A stretch of 64,000 nucleotides of DNA from Haloechinothrix_A salitolerans (GTDB lineage Bacteria; Actinomycetota; Actinomycetes; Mycobacteriales; Pseudonocardiaceae). The first letter of the stretch is position 1, and every line of letters begins with the position of its first letter. A program made the translations under genes and the position numbers. The stretch is taken from the NCBI RefSeq assembly GCF_039544105.1, contig NZ_BAABLA010000118.1; one strand, 5' to 3'. A model generated the notes under the pieces. It saw nothing but the letters and a program-made list of their open reading frames with translations, did no database searches and was not told where the DNA came from. Shown piece after piece: positions 42,596-50,880 of the stretch.

Positions 42596-43334
42596 GGTCG
42601 ACGACGTCGTCGTCCGGTTCGGTGGCGTGACCGCGGTGGACCACGCCAGCTTCACCGCGAGCGCCGGACGCGTCATCGGGCTGATCGGGCCGAACGGGGC
42701 GGGCAAGACGACGTGCTTCAACGTCATCAGCGGGTTGCAACGGCCCACCTCGGGCAGGGTCCGGTTCCGTGGCCGCGACGTCACGTCCACCCCGGTGCAT
42801 CGACGCGCCAAGCGCGGCATGGGCCGTACCTTCCAGCGGCTGGAGGCGTTCGGATCGCTGTCCGTCGCCGACAATGTGCGCGCCGCCGTGGACATCCACC
42901 ACGGCCTGAGCGGGCTGCTCACCCCGTGGCGCCGGTCGCGGGAGGCGCGGGTCGACGCGCTGCTGGACCGCGTCGGCCTCGCCCATTACGCAGACGAGCG
43001 CGCGGACGCCATCCCCACCGGGACGGCGCGGCTGCTGGAACTGGCGCGCTGCCTCGCGGCCGACCCGAGACTGCTGCTGCTCGACGAACCGTCGTCGGGA
43101 CTGAACGAGACCGAGACGACCGCGTTCGGCGCGCTGCTGCGTGAGCTCGCCGCCGAAGGACGGGGCGTGCTCATGGTCGAGCACGACATGGCGCTGGTCA
43201 TGTCGGTGTGCGACGAGATCCACGCGCTCGACTTCGGCCGAGTCATCGCGACGGGCACGCCCGCCGAGATCCGGGACGATCCCGCCGTTCGGCGGGCCTA
43301 CCTCGGTGACGCCGACACGGAGCGGGTGATGTGA
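42582..43334 (+). CDS. ABC transporter ATPase (LivG-type)
   Basis: 250 residues. Walker A GPNGAGKTTC, the family-specific GRTFQRLEAF, a degenerate signature at IPTGTARLLELARCL where LSGGQ is expected, Walker B LLLLDEPSSGLN and the switch His in VEHDM. The altered signature (PTGTAR) is unusual and worth noting. It pairs with the LivF-type ATPase one base downstream to drive import through the fused permease. Confidence 0.9.
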   Translation: MSLLEVDDVVVRFGGVTAVDHASFTASAGRVIGLIGPNGAGKTTCFNVISGLQRPTSGRVRFRGRDVTSTPVHRRAKRGMGRTFQRLEAFGSLSVADNVRAAVDIHHGLSGLLTPWRRSREARVDALLDRVGLAHYADERADAIPTGTARLLELARCLAADPRLLLLDEPSSGLNETETTAFGALLRELAAEGRGVLMVEHDMALVMSVCDEIHALDFGRVIATGTPAEIRDDPAVRRAYLGDADTERVM

Positions 43335-43335
43335 C

Positions 43336-44043
43336 ATGGACGTCCCGATGCTCGAGGTCATCGACCTGCACGCGGCGTACGGGCGGATCGAGGTGCTGCG
43401 GGGGGTCGACCTGCGGGTGCCGAAGGGCGCCGTCGTCGCATTGCTCGGCCCGAACGGCGCGGGCAAGTCCACGCTCATCAAGTGCGTCAGCGGGCAGAAA
43501 CGACCGACGCGGGGCGACCTGCACCTCGGCGGCGTGCACGTGGCCAACGCGGGACCGGAGGAGCTCGCGCGGCTCGGGCTCTGCACGATCCCGGAAGGCC
43601 GTGCGGTGTTTCCGAACCTGACCGTCGAGGAGAATCTGCGACTCGTCTCCTACGCCGGGGTCGCCACCGACGCCGTGCTCGACGTCGCCTACGACCATTT
43701 CCCCCGGCTGCGCGAACGTCGATCGCAGCTGGCGGGCACCCTCTCCGGCGGGGAACAGCAGATGCTGGCGATGTCCCGCGCACTCGCGTCGGATCCCGCG
43801 CTGCTGCTGCTCGACGAGCTGTCGATGGGCCTCGCTCCGCTCGTCGTCGACGAGCTGTACGAGATCGTCGCCGCGATCGCCGCGAGCGGTGTCTCGATCC
43901 TGTGCATCGAGCAGTTCGCCACCATCGCGCTGCGAGTGGCCGACTACGTCGCCGTCATGTCCGGCGGCCGCGTGATCGCCACCGGGGAACCCGACGAGAT
44001 CCGCGACACGATGGTCGACGTCATCCTGGGAGGTGCGGCGTGA
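43336..44043 (+). CDS. ABC transporter ATPase (LivF-type)
   Basis: 235 residues. Walker A GPNGAGKSTL, CTIPEGRAVFPNLTVEENL characteristic of LivF, intact signature LSGGEQQMLAMSRAL, Walker B LLLLDELSMGLAP and IEQF as switch. Its TGA stop overlaps the GTG start of the next gene. The complete importer therefore comprises binding protein, fused permease and two ATPases. Confidence 0.93.
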   Translation: MDVPMLEVIDLHAAYGRIEVLRGVDLRVPKGAVVALLGPNGAGKSTLIKCVSGQKRPTRGDLHLGGVHVANAGPEELARLGLCTIPEGRAVFPNLTVEENLRLVSYAGVATDAVLDVAYDHFPRLRERRSQLAGTLSGGEQQMLAMSRALASDPALLLLDELSMGLAPLVVDELYEIVAAIAASGVSILCIEQFATIALRVADYVAVMSGGRVIATGEPDEIRDTMVDVILGGAA

Positions 44044-45614
44044 GACGACCCGTGCTGAAGACGTCTTTAGTCATACTCGCCCTGGGCCTGGCGGGCGGAA
44101 TGCTGCCCGCGCGCGCCGACGAGCCCGGCTTCAGCGGATACAGCGCCACGGCTTCGGCCAGCCCGGTCCAGATCGACGTCTACGAGCCGACGATCCCGGT
44201 GCCGGCCACCCCGCAGCTGCGGTTGATGCTCGGCTACGCCACCGTGGAAGCGGACAGCTCGATCTCGCGGGGTCGTGCCAGTTTCCTGTGGCCCGGTGAC
44301 TTCATGGGGGAGGGCTTCCGCACCGTCATCGAGAACTTCGGGATCCCGCCGGAGCTGGCCGAGCCGATCGCCGGCGACGGGTATCCGTTGCAGGTGAACT
44401 CGAGCCACCCGTCGGGGCCGAGGCGCGAGTCGGACGAACCGATGCCCGGCACGGTGATGCGCACCAGCGCCACCGCTGACCGCACGGTCGCGCGGGCGGG
44501 GTACTCCTCCAACTGCGAGGTCGAGCCGCGGGGCTCGGGTGACGACGACCAGCGTCCGGAGCTGCCGGGGCTTCCTGGCGAGCCCGGGTTGCCGAAGCTC
44601 AAGGAGCGGACGTCGGCGGAACCCGAGCAGGGCGACGAGGCAGGTGAGTGCCAGATCCCGCCGCGGTTGGAGGCGCTTGTGGACGTCGGCGGCTACATCG
44701 CCACCAGCGAGACGACGCGGTCCGGCGGCGACGTCGTCACCACGTCGCGGGCGCAGCTCAGCGACACGCGGCTGCTGGGCGGCCTCATCACGCTGTCGGG
44801 CGTCACCGCCACCGCCGCCAGCGGCAGCGACGGCGACAAGGGCAGGTCGTCCGGTCGCGCCAGCTACGGCACGCTACGCGTTCTGGGTCAGGAGTTCACG
44901 GTCGGTCCCGACGGCGTCACCGCGGCGGGCAAGCGGGTGCGCCTCCCGGGGCTGCCCGACGATCCCGGCAAGCTGCTGGAGGAGCTCGGGGTGGCGATCA
45001 CGGCGCCGAAACCGGACAGGAACGTCAGCGGCGACAAGGCGTCCAGCGTCTCGGAGGGGCTGATCGTCGACGTCGACACCGCGGCGTTACGCGACCGGCT
45101 CGACGCGCTGCCACTCGACCTGCTGGCCGAGCTCATCAACCAACTGCCCGACGAAGCGGGCGAGCTGAAGAGCCTGCTGGGCGCGGCGCTGAAGCTCGCG
45201 CCCCGGTTCGTCATCCATCTCGGGACGGCCGCAAGCGCGGTCGACACCGTCCAGGGCATCGACATCGCGCTGCCCAGCCCCGACGTCGGTGGGCCGCCCG
45301 CCGCGGAGCCACCCGCGGACGTCGGCACCGCTGGCGGCACCCCACCCGCCGCGGGCTCGGACACGGCTAGCGCGTCCGCGCCCGCGTCGGCCAGTGGGCC
45401 GCCCGCGCCGGCCGTCGCCAACGCCGAACCCCAGCGGGCATCCGCCGGATTGCCGCCGCTGTTCTCGATTCCCGGGGCGCTGCTGTTCGGCGCCCTCGCG
45501 CTGGCCGCGCTCGCTGGTGCGTATCTGCGCAAACTCGGCGCGCTCGCACTGGGTGGCGGCGCCACCTGCCCGCACGGCCTCCGCAGTGGACTGCCCGATC
45601 TCAGAAAGGTCTGA
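44040..45614 (+). CDS. Secreted, C-terminally membrane-anchored protein
   Basis: 524 residues from a GTG coupled to the LivF stop. A signal peptide (RRPVLKTSLVILALGLAGGMLPARA) is followed by a beta-rich, Gly/Ser/Thr-rich ectodomain with several Pro/Glu-rich spacers, two cysteines, a Pro/Ala/Ser stretch, and near the C terminus a single transmembrane segment (IPGALLFGALALAALAGAYL) with basic residues after it. No enzyme motif is recognisable. Its fixed position after a hydrophobic-compound importer suggests that it presents or shuttles substrate at the cell surface. Confidence 0.75.
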   Translation: MRRPVLKTSLVILALGLAGGMLPARADEPGFSGYSATASASPVQIDVYEPTIPVPATPQLRLMLGYATVEADSSISRGRASFLWPGDFMGEGFRTVIENFGIPPELAEPIAGDGYPLQVNSSHPSGPRRESDEPMPGTVMRTSATADRTVARAGYSSNCEVEPRGSGDDDQRPELPGLPGEPGLPKLKERTSAEPEQGDEAGECQIPPRLEALVDVGGYIATSETTRSGGDVVTTSRAQLSDTRLLGGLITLSGVTATAASGSDGDKGRSSGRASYGTLRVLGQEFTVGPDGVTAAGKRVRLPGLPDDPGKLLEELGVAITAPKPDRNVSGDKASSVSEGLIVDVDTAALRDRLDALPLDLLAELINQLPDEAGELKSLLGAALKLAPRFVIHLGTAASAVDTVQGIDIALPSPDVGGPPAAEPPADVGTAGGTPPAAGSDTASASAPASASGPPAPAVANAEPQRASAGLPPLFSIPGALLFGALALAALAGAYLRKLGALALGGGATCPHGLRSGLPDLRKV

Positions 45615-45617
45615 GCC

Positions 45618-46169
45618 ATGACATCGACGGTTTCCACGAATGCCACGCATTCGACGTCCGGGAGCACCGCGACCATGGCGCTGCCCCGCGCGGCCAGTCG
45701 CTCGGGCGCCGCCCCGTTGCGGAACAGCCACTACCGGCTGTTGCAGGTGGTGCTGTTCTGGGCGGGTGCGATCCTGTTGCCGCTCGGGCTGGTCGTGATC
45801 GCGCTCGGTTGGTACGGCGCTGCCAACACGCCGTACCAGTACGACCAGATCTCGTATCTGGTCTCCGGCGGGCTGTTCGGGCTCGGATTGACGTTCTGCG
45901 GTGGCTTCCTCTACTTCGGTGCGTGGCTGGCCCGCATTGCCGACGACGGCCGCGAGTCGTCCCGGCGGCTCGCGGACACGCTGCTCGTGCTGGCCGACGT
46001 GACGTCGCGTGCCGCGACCGTCGCGGACGACGCCGGGGTGGCGGTCACCGCGGGGGACGGCACCACGCTGCACCGCCGCGACTGCGCGCTCATCGCGCAC
46101 CGCGACGACCTGCACCCGGCGGGGGAGCACGCGGCCGACCTGACGCCGTGCCGGGTGTGCCAGCCGTAG
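45618..46169 (+). CDS. Small membrane protein, last gene of the importer operon
   Basis: 183 residues: a Ser/Thr-rich N terminus, two transmembrane segments (LLQVVLFWAGAILLPLGLVVIAL and LVSGGLFGLGLTFCGGFLYFG), then a soluble C-terminal part ending HRRDCALIAHRDDLHPAGEHAADLTPCRVCQP, in which C-x-x-C and another Cys/His group could bind metal. It starts three bases after the previous stop. No known function; probably an accessory to the importer. Confidence 0.75.
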   Translation: MTSTVSTNATHSTSGSTATMALPRAASRSGAAPLRNSHYRLLQVVLFWAGAILLPLGLVVIALGWYGAANTPYQYDQISYLVSGGLFGLGLTFCGGFLYFGAWLARIADDGRESSRRLADTLLVLADVTSRAATVADDAGVAVTAGDGTTLHRRDCALIAHRDDLHPAGEHAADLTPCRVCQP

Positions 46170-46182
46170 GCCACTGGGGAGC

Positions 46183-46251
46183 GCTTCACGCCCGTTAGGA
46201 CAAGGGAAACGGACATATCCGGCGGAAATGTTGTCCTAACGGGCGTCAAGC
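46183..46251 (+). repeat. 69-nt hairpin repeat, copy 3
   Basis: GCTTCACGCCCGTTAGGACAA pairs almost perfectly with the closing half (TTGTCCTAAC + GGGCGTCAAGC): one mismatch in 21 pairs. GGACAA replaces the TGTCAA of copy 1 and the partner changes to match. It lies between the importer operon and the CYP51 promoter. Confidence 0.82.
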
Positions 46252-46321
46252 GGGCTGATCGGGTGACGCTGGGCCGGCGAGCGCGGCTCGATCTCGCGCG
46301 GCAGCGCTCCTTGCTAAAAAT

Positions 46322-46335
46322 CAGAACATGTTCTA
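46322..46335. promoter_or_regulatory. KstR-like box before CYP51
   Basis: CAGAACATGTTCTA: AACnnGTT core within a perfect 12-bp palindrome, three bases from the adjoining TnGACA operator. Confidence 0.6.
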
Positions 46336-46338
46336 ATC

Positions 46339-46352
46339 TGGACACGTGTCCA
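46339..46352. promoter_or_regulatory. TnGACAnnTGTCnA operator before CYP51, perfect palindrome
   Basis: TGGACACGTGTCCA is fully symmetrical and the best example of the motif. It lies 32 bp before the GTG start of the CYP51 gene. Confidence 0.82.
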
Positions 46353-46384
46353 GTCGGACGTTCGACCATGGTCGTGGAGGAGAA

Positions 46385-47800
46385 GTGAGCAGCATCGACA
46401 GCGTGGACTCGGTGGACTCCGTCGCGGGGAGCCCGAGCGCGTCGCTCGACGACGTCCCCGAGGTGTCCCGGCTCTTCCCCGATGACCCGCACGGTCACCT
46501 GCGGGAACTGCGCACCGACCCGATCGCGCTGCTGCACCGGGTGCGCGACGAGTGCGGCGACCTCGGTCGGTTCCGGCTCGCGGACAAGGATGTGGCGCTG
46601 GTCAGTGGCGCCGAGCTGAACGAGACGTTCTTCCGCGCGCCGGACGAGGTGTTGGACCAGGGCGAGGCGTACCCGTTCATGACGCCGATCTTCGGCAAGG
46701 GTGTCGTCTTCGACGCCTCACCGGAGCGGCGCAAGGAGATGCTGAAGAACCAGTCCCTCCGGGGCGAGCAGATGAAGGGCCACGCCGCGACCATCGAGCG
46801 CGAGGTCAACCGGATGGTCGCCGACTGGGGCGACGAGGGCGAGATCGACCTGCTGGACTTCTTCGCCGAGCTGACCATCTACACGACGTCGTCCTGCCTG
46901 ATCGGCGCGTCGTTCCGGGAGGAGCTGGACTCCCGGTTCGCGCACCACTACCACGAGCTGGAGCGCGGGACGGACGCGCTCGCGTTCGTCGACCCCTACG
47001 CCGACATCGACAGCTTCCGCAGGCGCGACGAGGCGAGGCTGGCGTTGGTGGGGCTTGTCCAGGACATCATGGACCGGCGTTCCGCCCGCGGCTCCGTGCC
47101 GAAGGAGGAGCGCGACCTGCTCGACGTGCTGATCTCGCTGCGCGGCGACGACGGCGAGCCGCAGTTCTCCGCCGACGAGATCACCGGCATGTTCATCTCG
47201 ATGATGTTCGCCGGGCACCACACCAGCTCTGGCACCGCGGCATGGGCGTTGATCGAGCTGATGCGCCACCCGGACACGATGACCGATGTCGTCGCGGAAC
47301 TGGACGAGATCTACGCCGACGGCGCCGAGGTGTCCTTCCAGGCGTTGCGGTCGATTCCCCGGCTGGAGTCGGTGATCAAGGAGACACTGCGGCTGCACCC
47401 GCCGTTGATCCTGCTGCTGCGGGTGGCCAAACAGGACGTGCGGTTCGGCGACCACCTCATCCCGGCGGGCGCGATGGTCGGCGCGACACCGAGGGTGTCG
47501 AACCGGATCGCGGACGACTTCCCGGACCCCGAGGCGTTCGACCCGGGTCGTTATGTCGACCCGAGGCAGGAGGACCTGCTGAACCGGTGGACATGGATCC
47601 CGTTCGGCGCCGGACGGCACCGCTGCGTCGGATCGGCGTTCGCCATGATGCAGCTGAAGGCGATCTTCTCGGTGCTGCTGCGGGACTACGAATTCGAGAT
47701 GTCGCAGCCGTCCGAGTCCTATCGCGACGACTGCTCGAAGATGGTCATCCAACTCGAACAACCCTGCCGGGTGCGCTACCGGCGGCGTGCGGGGAGGTGA
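46385..47800 (+). CDS. cyp51: Sterol 14-alpha-demethylase-type cytochrome P450 (CYP51)
   Basis: 471 residues and very close to mycobacterial CYP51: AYPFMTPIFGKGVVFDASPERRKEML (B'/C region, given in part), GEQMKGHAATIE, LLDFFAELTIYT, the I-helix MFISMMFAGHHTSSGTA, KETLRLHPPLILLLRVAK, and the haem loop FGAGRHRCVGSAFAMMQ with Cys at about residue 414. The GTG start has GGAGGAG upstream; the N terminus carries an extra Asp/Ser/Val repeat. CYP51 removes the 14-methyl group of lanosterol-type sterols, but in actinobacteria without sterol synthesis its substrate is unsettled. It heads a ten-gene operon and is preceded by both operator types. Confidence 0.95.
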   Translation: MSSIDSVDSVDSVAGSPSASLDDVPEVSRLFPDDPHGHLRELRTDPIALLHRVRDECGDLGRFRLADKDVALVSGAELNETFFRAPDEVLDQGEAYPFMTPIFGKGVVFDASPERRKEMLKNQSLRGEQMKGHAATIEREVNRMVADWGDEGEIDLLDFFAELTIYTTSSCLIGASFREELDSRFAHHYHELERGTDALAFVDPYADIDSFRRRDEARLALVGLVQDIMDRRSARGSVPKEERDLLDVLISLRGDDGEPQFSADEITGMFISMMFAGHHTSSGTAAWALIELMRHPDTMTDVVAELDEIYADGAEVSFQALRSIPRLESVIKETLRLHPPLILLLRVAKQDVRFGDHLIPAGAMVGATPRVSNRIADDFPDPEAFDPGRYVDPRQEDLLNRWTWIPFGAGRHRCVGSAFAMMQLKAIFSVLLRDYEFEMSQPSESYRDDCSKMVIQLEQPCRVRYRRRAGR

Positions 47801-47803
47801 GCG

Positions 47804-48001
47804 GTGATGCGTGTCAGTGCCGACTACGACCTCTGCCAGGGGCACGCGATGTGCGAGGTCGAGGCTCCCGAGGTGTTCGCCTATGACAAGGACACCAACC
47901 AGGTCCGGATCCTCGACTCCCATCCCGACGAGTCGCGGCGGCCCGAGGTGGCGGCCGCGGTGAAGTACTGCCCCACGATGGCGCTCGCCATCGAGGACTA
48001 A
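47804..48001 (+). CDS. 3Fe-4S ferredoxin (Rv0763c-like)
   Basis: 65 residues. DLCQGHAMCEVEAPEVF has the C-x5-C pair and KYCPTMAL the third Cys. It directly follows CYP51, as in M. tuberculosis where Rv0763c is the CYP51 partner ferredoxin. GGGGAGG lies just upstream of a GTG-ATG pair, either of which could start it. Confidence 0.92.
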   Translation: MMRVSADYDLCQGHAMCEVEAPEVFAYDKDTNQVRILDSHPDESRRPEVAAAVKYCPTMALAIED

Positions 48002-48017
48002 TCGAGAGGATGCGTTG

Positions 48018-48620
48018 ATGGCTGTGGCAACCCGCGCCGAGCTGGACGAGTTCTGGGCGCGCTGGCTGGAGGCGAACCGCGTCGCGGAACGGGACGGGAA
48101 CTGGGGCCAGCTGGCCGAGTTCTACGCCGCCGACGCCACCTACGGCTGGATGTACACCCCGGACGAGCACTTCATGGCGGTCGGCAGGGACGAGATCCGC
48201 GACTACGCGCTCGGCACCGAGATGGCGGGCCTCGACGGCTGGCATTACGACTACGTCGCCACGGTCACCGACGACGTCAACGACATGGTCATCGGCTTCT
48301 GGAAGCAGAAGAGCGGCGTCCTCGACGAGCACGGCGAGGAGTACCAGATCACCGGCATCGGCGGCAGCTGGTTCGGCATCGGCCGCGACGATGACGGTCA
48401 GCTGTGCTTCGCGTGGCAGCGGGACTGGTTCGACCTCGGTTCGACCGCGCACACCTTCATGGCGATCCTGCAGGCGGGCAAGGCCCCGCGAGCGCTGCGG
48501 GACCGGATGTCGCAGAACAGCATGGACCAGCCAGGCCACTACCGGCTCGCCGATCTGCCGTCGACGGTGTGGCCGCCGCCGGTCGAGGCGGGCGAGTTCG
48601 TCACCCAGGAGGCACCGTGA
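48018..48620 (+). CDS. SnoaL/NTF2-like protein
   Basis: 200 residues with the NTF2-like cone: ELDEFWARWLEANRVAERDGNWGQLAEFYAADATYGWMYTPDEHFMAVGRDEIRDYAL is the opening helix-and-strand signature (quoted in pieces elsewhere), later WFGIGRDDDGQLCFAWQRDWFD. The fold is used by ketosteroid isomerases, hydrolases and lyases on polycyclic substrates. It overlaps the aldehyde dehydrogenase start by four bases. In mycobacteria, Rv0760c, another such fold, also neighbours the cyp51 genes. Confidence 0.82.
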   Translation: MAVATRAELDEFWARWLEANRVAERDGNWGQLAEFYAADATYGWMYTPDEHFMAVGRDEIRDYALGTEMAGLDGWHYDYVATVTDDVNDMVIGFWKQKSGVLDEHGEEYQITGIGGSWFGIGRDDDGQLCFAWQRDWFDLGSTAHTFMAILQAGKAPRALRDRMSQNSMDQPGHYRLADLPSTVWPPPVEAGEFVTQEAP

Positions 48621-50104
48621 GCACACCGAGGACACCGACGAACCCGCCGCCGCAGCTGCTGATCGACGGCAAGCTCGGCGCGGCAAGCGACCGAGGAAGC
48701 TACGCGATCCGTAACCCGGCCACGGGGCGGGAGATCGGGCAGGCACCCGATGCCACCGCCGCCGACGTCGAGAGCGCGATCGCCGCCGCCCGCCGCGCCT
48801 TCGACGAGACGGACTGGTCCACCGACGTCGACCTCCGCCTGCGGTGCCTGCGCCAACTGCACCAGGCGCTGCTCGACAACGCCGACGCGATGCGGGCGCT
48901 GACCACCGCCGAGGCTGGGGCGCCCTCGGCGTTCACCACCGGCCCGCAGTACGACATGCCGGTCGAGTACTTCCGCTGGATGGTCGACCTCGCCGAGACC
49001 TACGAGTGGGAGACCGACCTCGGCGTCGCCGAGCCGATGGGCATCCGCACCCGCCGCACCGTGCGGCGGGAACCGACGGGTGTCGTCGCGGCGATCACGC
49101 CGTGGAACTTCCCGAACCAGCTCAACCTGGCCAAGCTCGGGCCCGCGCTCGCGACCGGCAACACCGTGGTGCTCAAGCCAGCACCGGACACCCCGTGGCT
49201 CGGCGGCGAACTCGGGCGACTGATCGCCGAGCACACCGACATGCCGCCCGGCGTGGTCAACGTCGTCACACCGAGCGATAACGACGTCGCCACCCTGCTC
49301 ACCACGGATCCACGCGTGGATCTGGTGTCGTTCACCGGATCAACGGCGACCGGACGGGCGATCATGGCCGCCACCGCGCCGACGTTGAAGCGGACGTTTC
49401 TGGAGCTGGGCGGCAAGTCGGCGGCGATCGTGCTCGACGACGCGGACTTCGACACCGCGGTCGGCACCGCCGCGTTCAGCGTGTGTGTCCACGCGGGACA
49501 GGGCTGCGCGCTCACCACCCGGCTGCTCGTGCCCCGCGACCGCTACGACGAGGCGGTGGAGATCGCGGCGGCCACGATGTCCTCGATCGGCACCGGGGAC
49601 CCCGCCGATCCCGCCACCGTGTGCGGTCCGGTCATCTCGGCGGTCCAGCGCGACCGTGTCGCGGAGTACCTGGACCTCGCACGCACTGAAGGCGGCCGGT
49701 TCGCGACCGGCGGCGACGTCGACCACAAGGACGGCGAGCTCGCGGGCGGCTACTGGATCCAGCCCACCGTCATCACCGGCCTCGACAACTCCGCGCGAGT
49801 GGCGCGGGAGGAGATCTTCGGCCCGGTGCTGGTCGTGATTCCGCACGACGGCGACGACGACGCGGTGCGGATCGCCAACGACTCGCCGTACGGGCTCTCG
49901 GGTGCGGTCAACTCCGGCTCGCCGGAACGCGCGAAGGCGGTCGCCGCGCGCGTCCGCACCGGCACGCTCTCGGTCAACGGTGGGGTGTGGTTCTGCGCCG
50001 ACGCGCCGTTCGGCGGCTACAAGCAGTCCGGCATCGGCCGCGAGATGGGTGTCGCCGGGTTCGAGGAGTACCTCGAGACCAAGGTCCTCGCCGAGGGCTG
50101 CTGA
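48617..50104 (+). CDS. Aldehyde dehydrogenase (AldA/Rv0768-like)
   Basis: 495 residues. ITPWNFPNQLNLAKLGPAL and VLKPAP are the NAD site, FTGSTATGRAI the turn, FLELGGKSA contains the general-base Glu, and VHAGQGCALTTRL the nucleophilic Cys; EEIFGPVL is the C-terminal signature. It oxidises an aldehyde to the acid. GTG start with AGGAGG upstream. Its M. tuberculosis counterpart aldA is the edge of the cyp51/cyp123 locus, so the neighbourhood is ancestral. A role on the formyl or side-chain aldehyde produced by a P450 is plausible. Confidence 0.93.
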   Translation: MSTPRTPTNPPPQLLIDGKLGAASDRGSYAIRNPATGREIGQAPDATAADVESAIAAARRAFDETDWSTDVDLRLRCLRQLHQALLDNADAMRALTTAEAGAPSAFTTGPQYDMPVEYFRWMVDLAETYEWETDLGVAEPMGIRTRRTVRREPTGVVAAITPWNFPNQLNLAKLGPALATGNTVVLKPAPDTPWLGGELGRLIAEHTDMPPGVVNVVTPSDNDVATLLTTDPRVDLVSFTGSTATGRAIMAATAPTLKRTFLELGGKSAAIVLDDADFDTAVGTAAFSVCVHAGQGCALTTRLLVPRDRYDEAVEIAAATMSSIGTGDPADPATVCGPVISAVQRDRVAEYLDLARTEGGRFATGGDVDHKDGELAGGYWIQPTVITGLDNSARVAREEIFGPVLVVIPHDGDDDAVRIANDSPYGLSGAVNSGSPERAKAVAARVRTGTLSVNGGVWFCADAPFGGYKQSGIGREMGVAGFEEYLETKVLAEGC

Positions 50105-50880
50105 TGAGCGAGAGGAACGACGTGGGCGCACAGGGCAGGTTCGCCGACAAGGTCGCGGTCGTCACCGGCGCGGCACAGGGCATCGGCGCGGCGTACGCGA
50201 CGGCGCTGGCCGCCGAGGGCGCGTCGGTCGTGGTCGCCGACGTCAAAGAGGACGCGGGCGACGTCGTCGTCAAGGACATCGAGACGGCCGGCGGCACCGC
50301 GCGGTTCGTGCGCTGCGACGTCTCCTCGCCGGAGTCGGCGGCGGCGATGGCGGCCGAGACGGTCGAGGCGTACGGCGGCATCGACCTGCTGGTCAACAAC
50401 GCCGCGATCTACGGCGACATGGCGTTCGACCTGCTGATCACCGTTGACTGGGACTACTACCGCAAGTTCATGTCGGTGAACATGGACGGCGCGCTGGTCG
50501 TCACCAGAGCGGTGTACCCGCACATGCGGCAGCGCGGCGGGGGAGCGATCGTCAACCAGAGCTCCACCGCCGCCTACCTGTACTCCGGCTTCTACGGCCT
50601 CGCGAAGGCGGGCATCAACGGCCTCACCCAGCAGCTGGCGCACGAGCTGGGCGGGATGGGGATCAGGGTCAACGCCATCGCCCCCGGCCCCACCGACACC
50701 GCCGCGACCAGGTCCCAGGTCGGTGACGCCGCCACGGATCTCGTCAACGGCCTGGCGATCAAGCGGATGGGTCAGCCGGAGGACATGGTCGGCGCGTGCC
50801 TGTACCTGCTCTCGGACGACGCGGCCTGGGTGACGGGGCAGATCCTCGCGGTCGACGGCGGCCAGGTGTTCCGGCCGTGA
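50104..50880 (+). CDS. Short-chain dehydrogenase/reductase
   Basis: 258 residues. VTGAAQGIGAAYATALA, the NAD-specific acidic VVADVKED, VNNAAIYG, NQSSTAAYLYSGFYGLAKAG (Ser and Tyr-x3-Lys) and the closing QILAVDGGQVFRP make a complete classical SDR, likely NAD-dependent. ATGA overlap with the preceding gene shows translational coupling. It would interconvert a hydroxyl and a ketone on the intermediate. Confidence 0.92.
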   Translation: MSERNDVGAQGRFADKVAVVTGAAQGIGAAYATALAAEGASVVVADVKEDAGDVVVKDIETAGGTARFVRCDVSSPESAAAMAAETVEAYGGIDLLVNNAAIYGDMAFDLLITVDWDYYRKFMSVNMDGALVVTRAVYPHMRQRGGGAIVNQSSTAAYLYSGFYGLAKAGINGLTQQLAHELGGMGIRVNAIAPGPTDTAATRSQVGDAATDLVNGLAIKRMGQPEDMVGACLYLLSDDAAWVTGQILAVDGGQVFRP

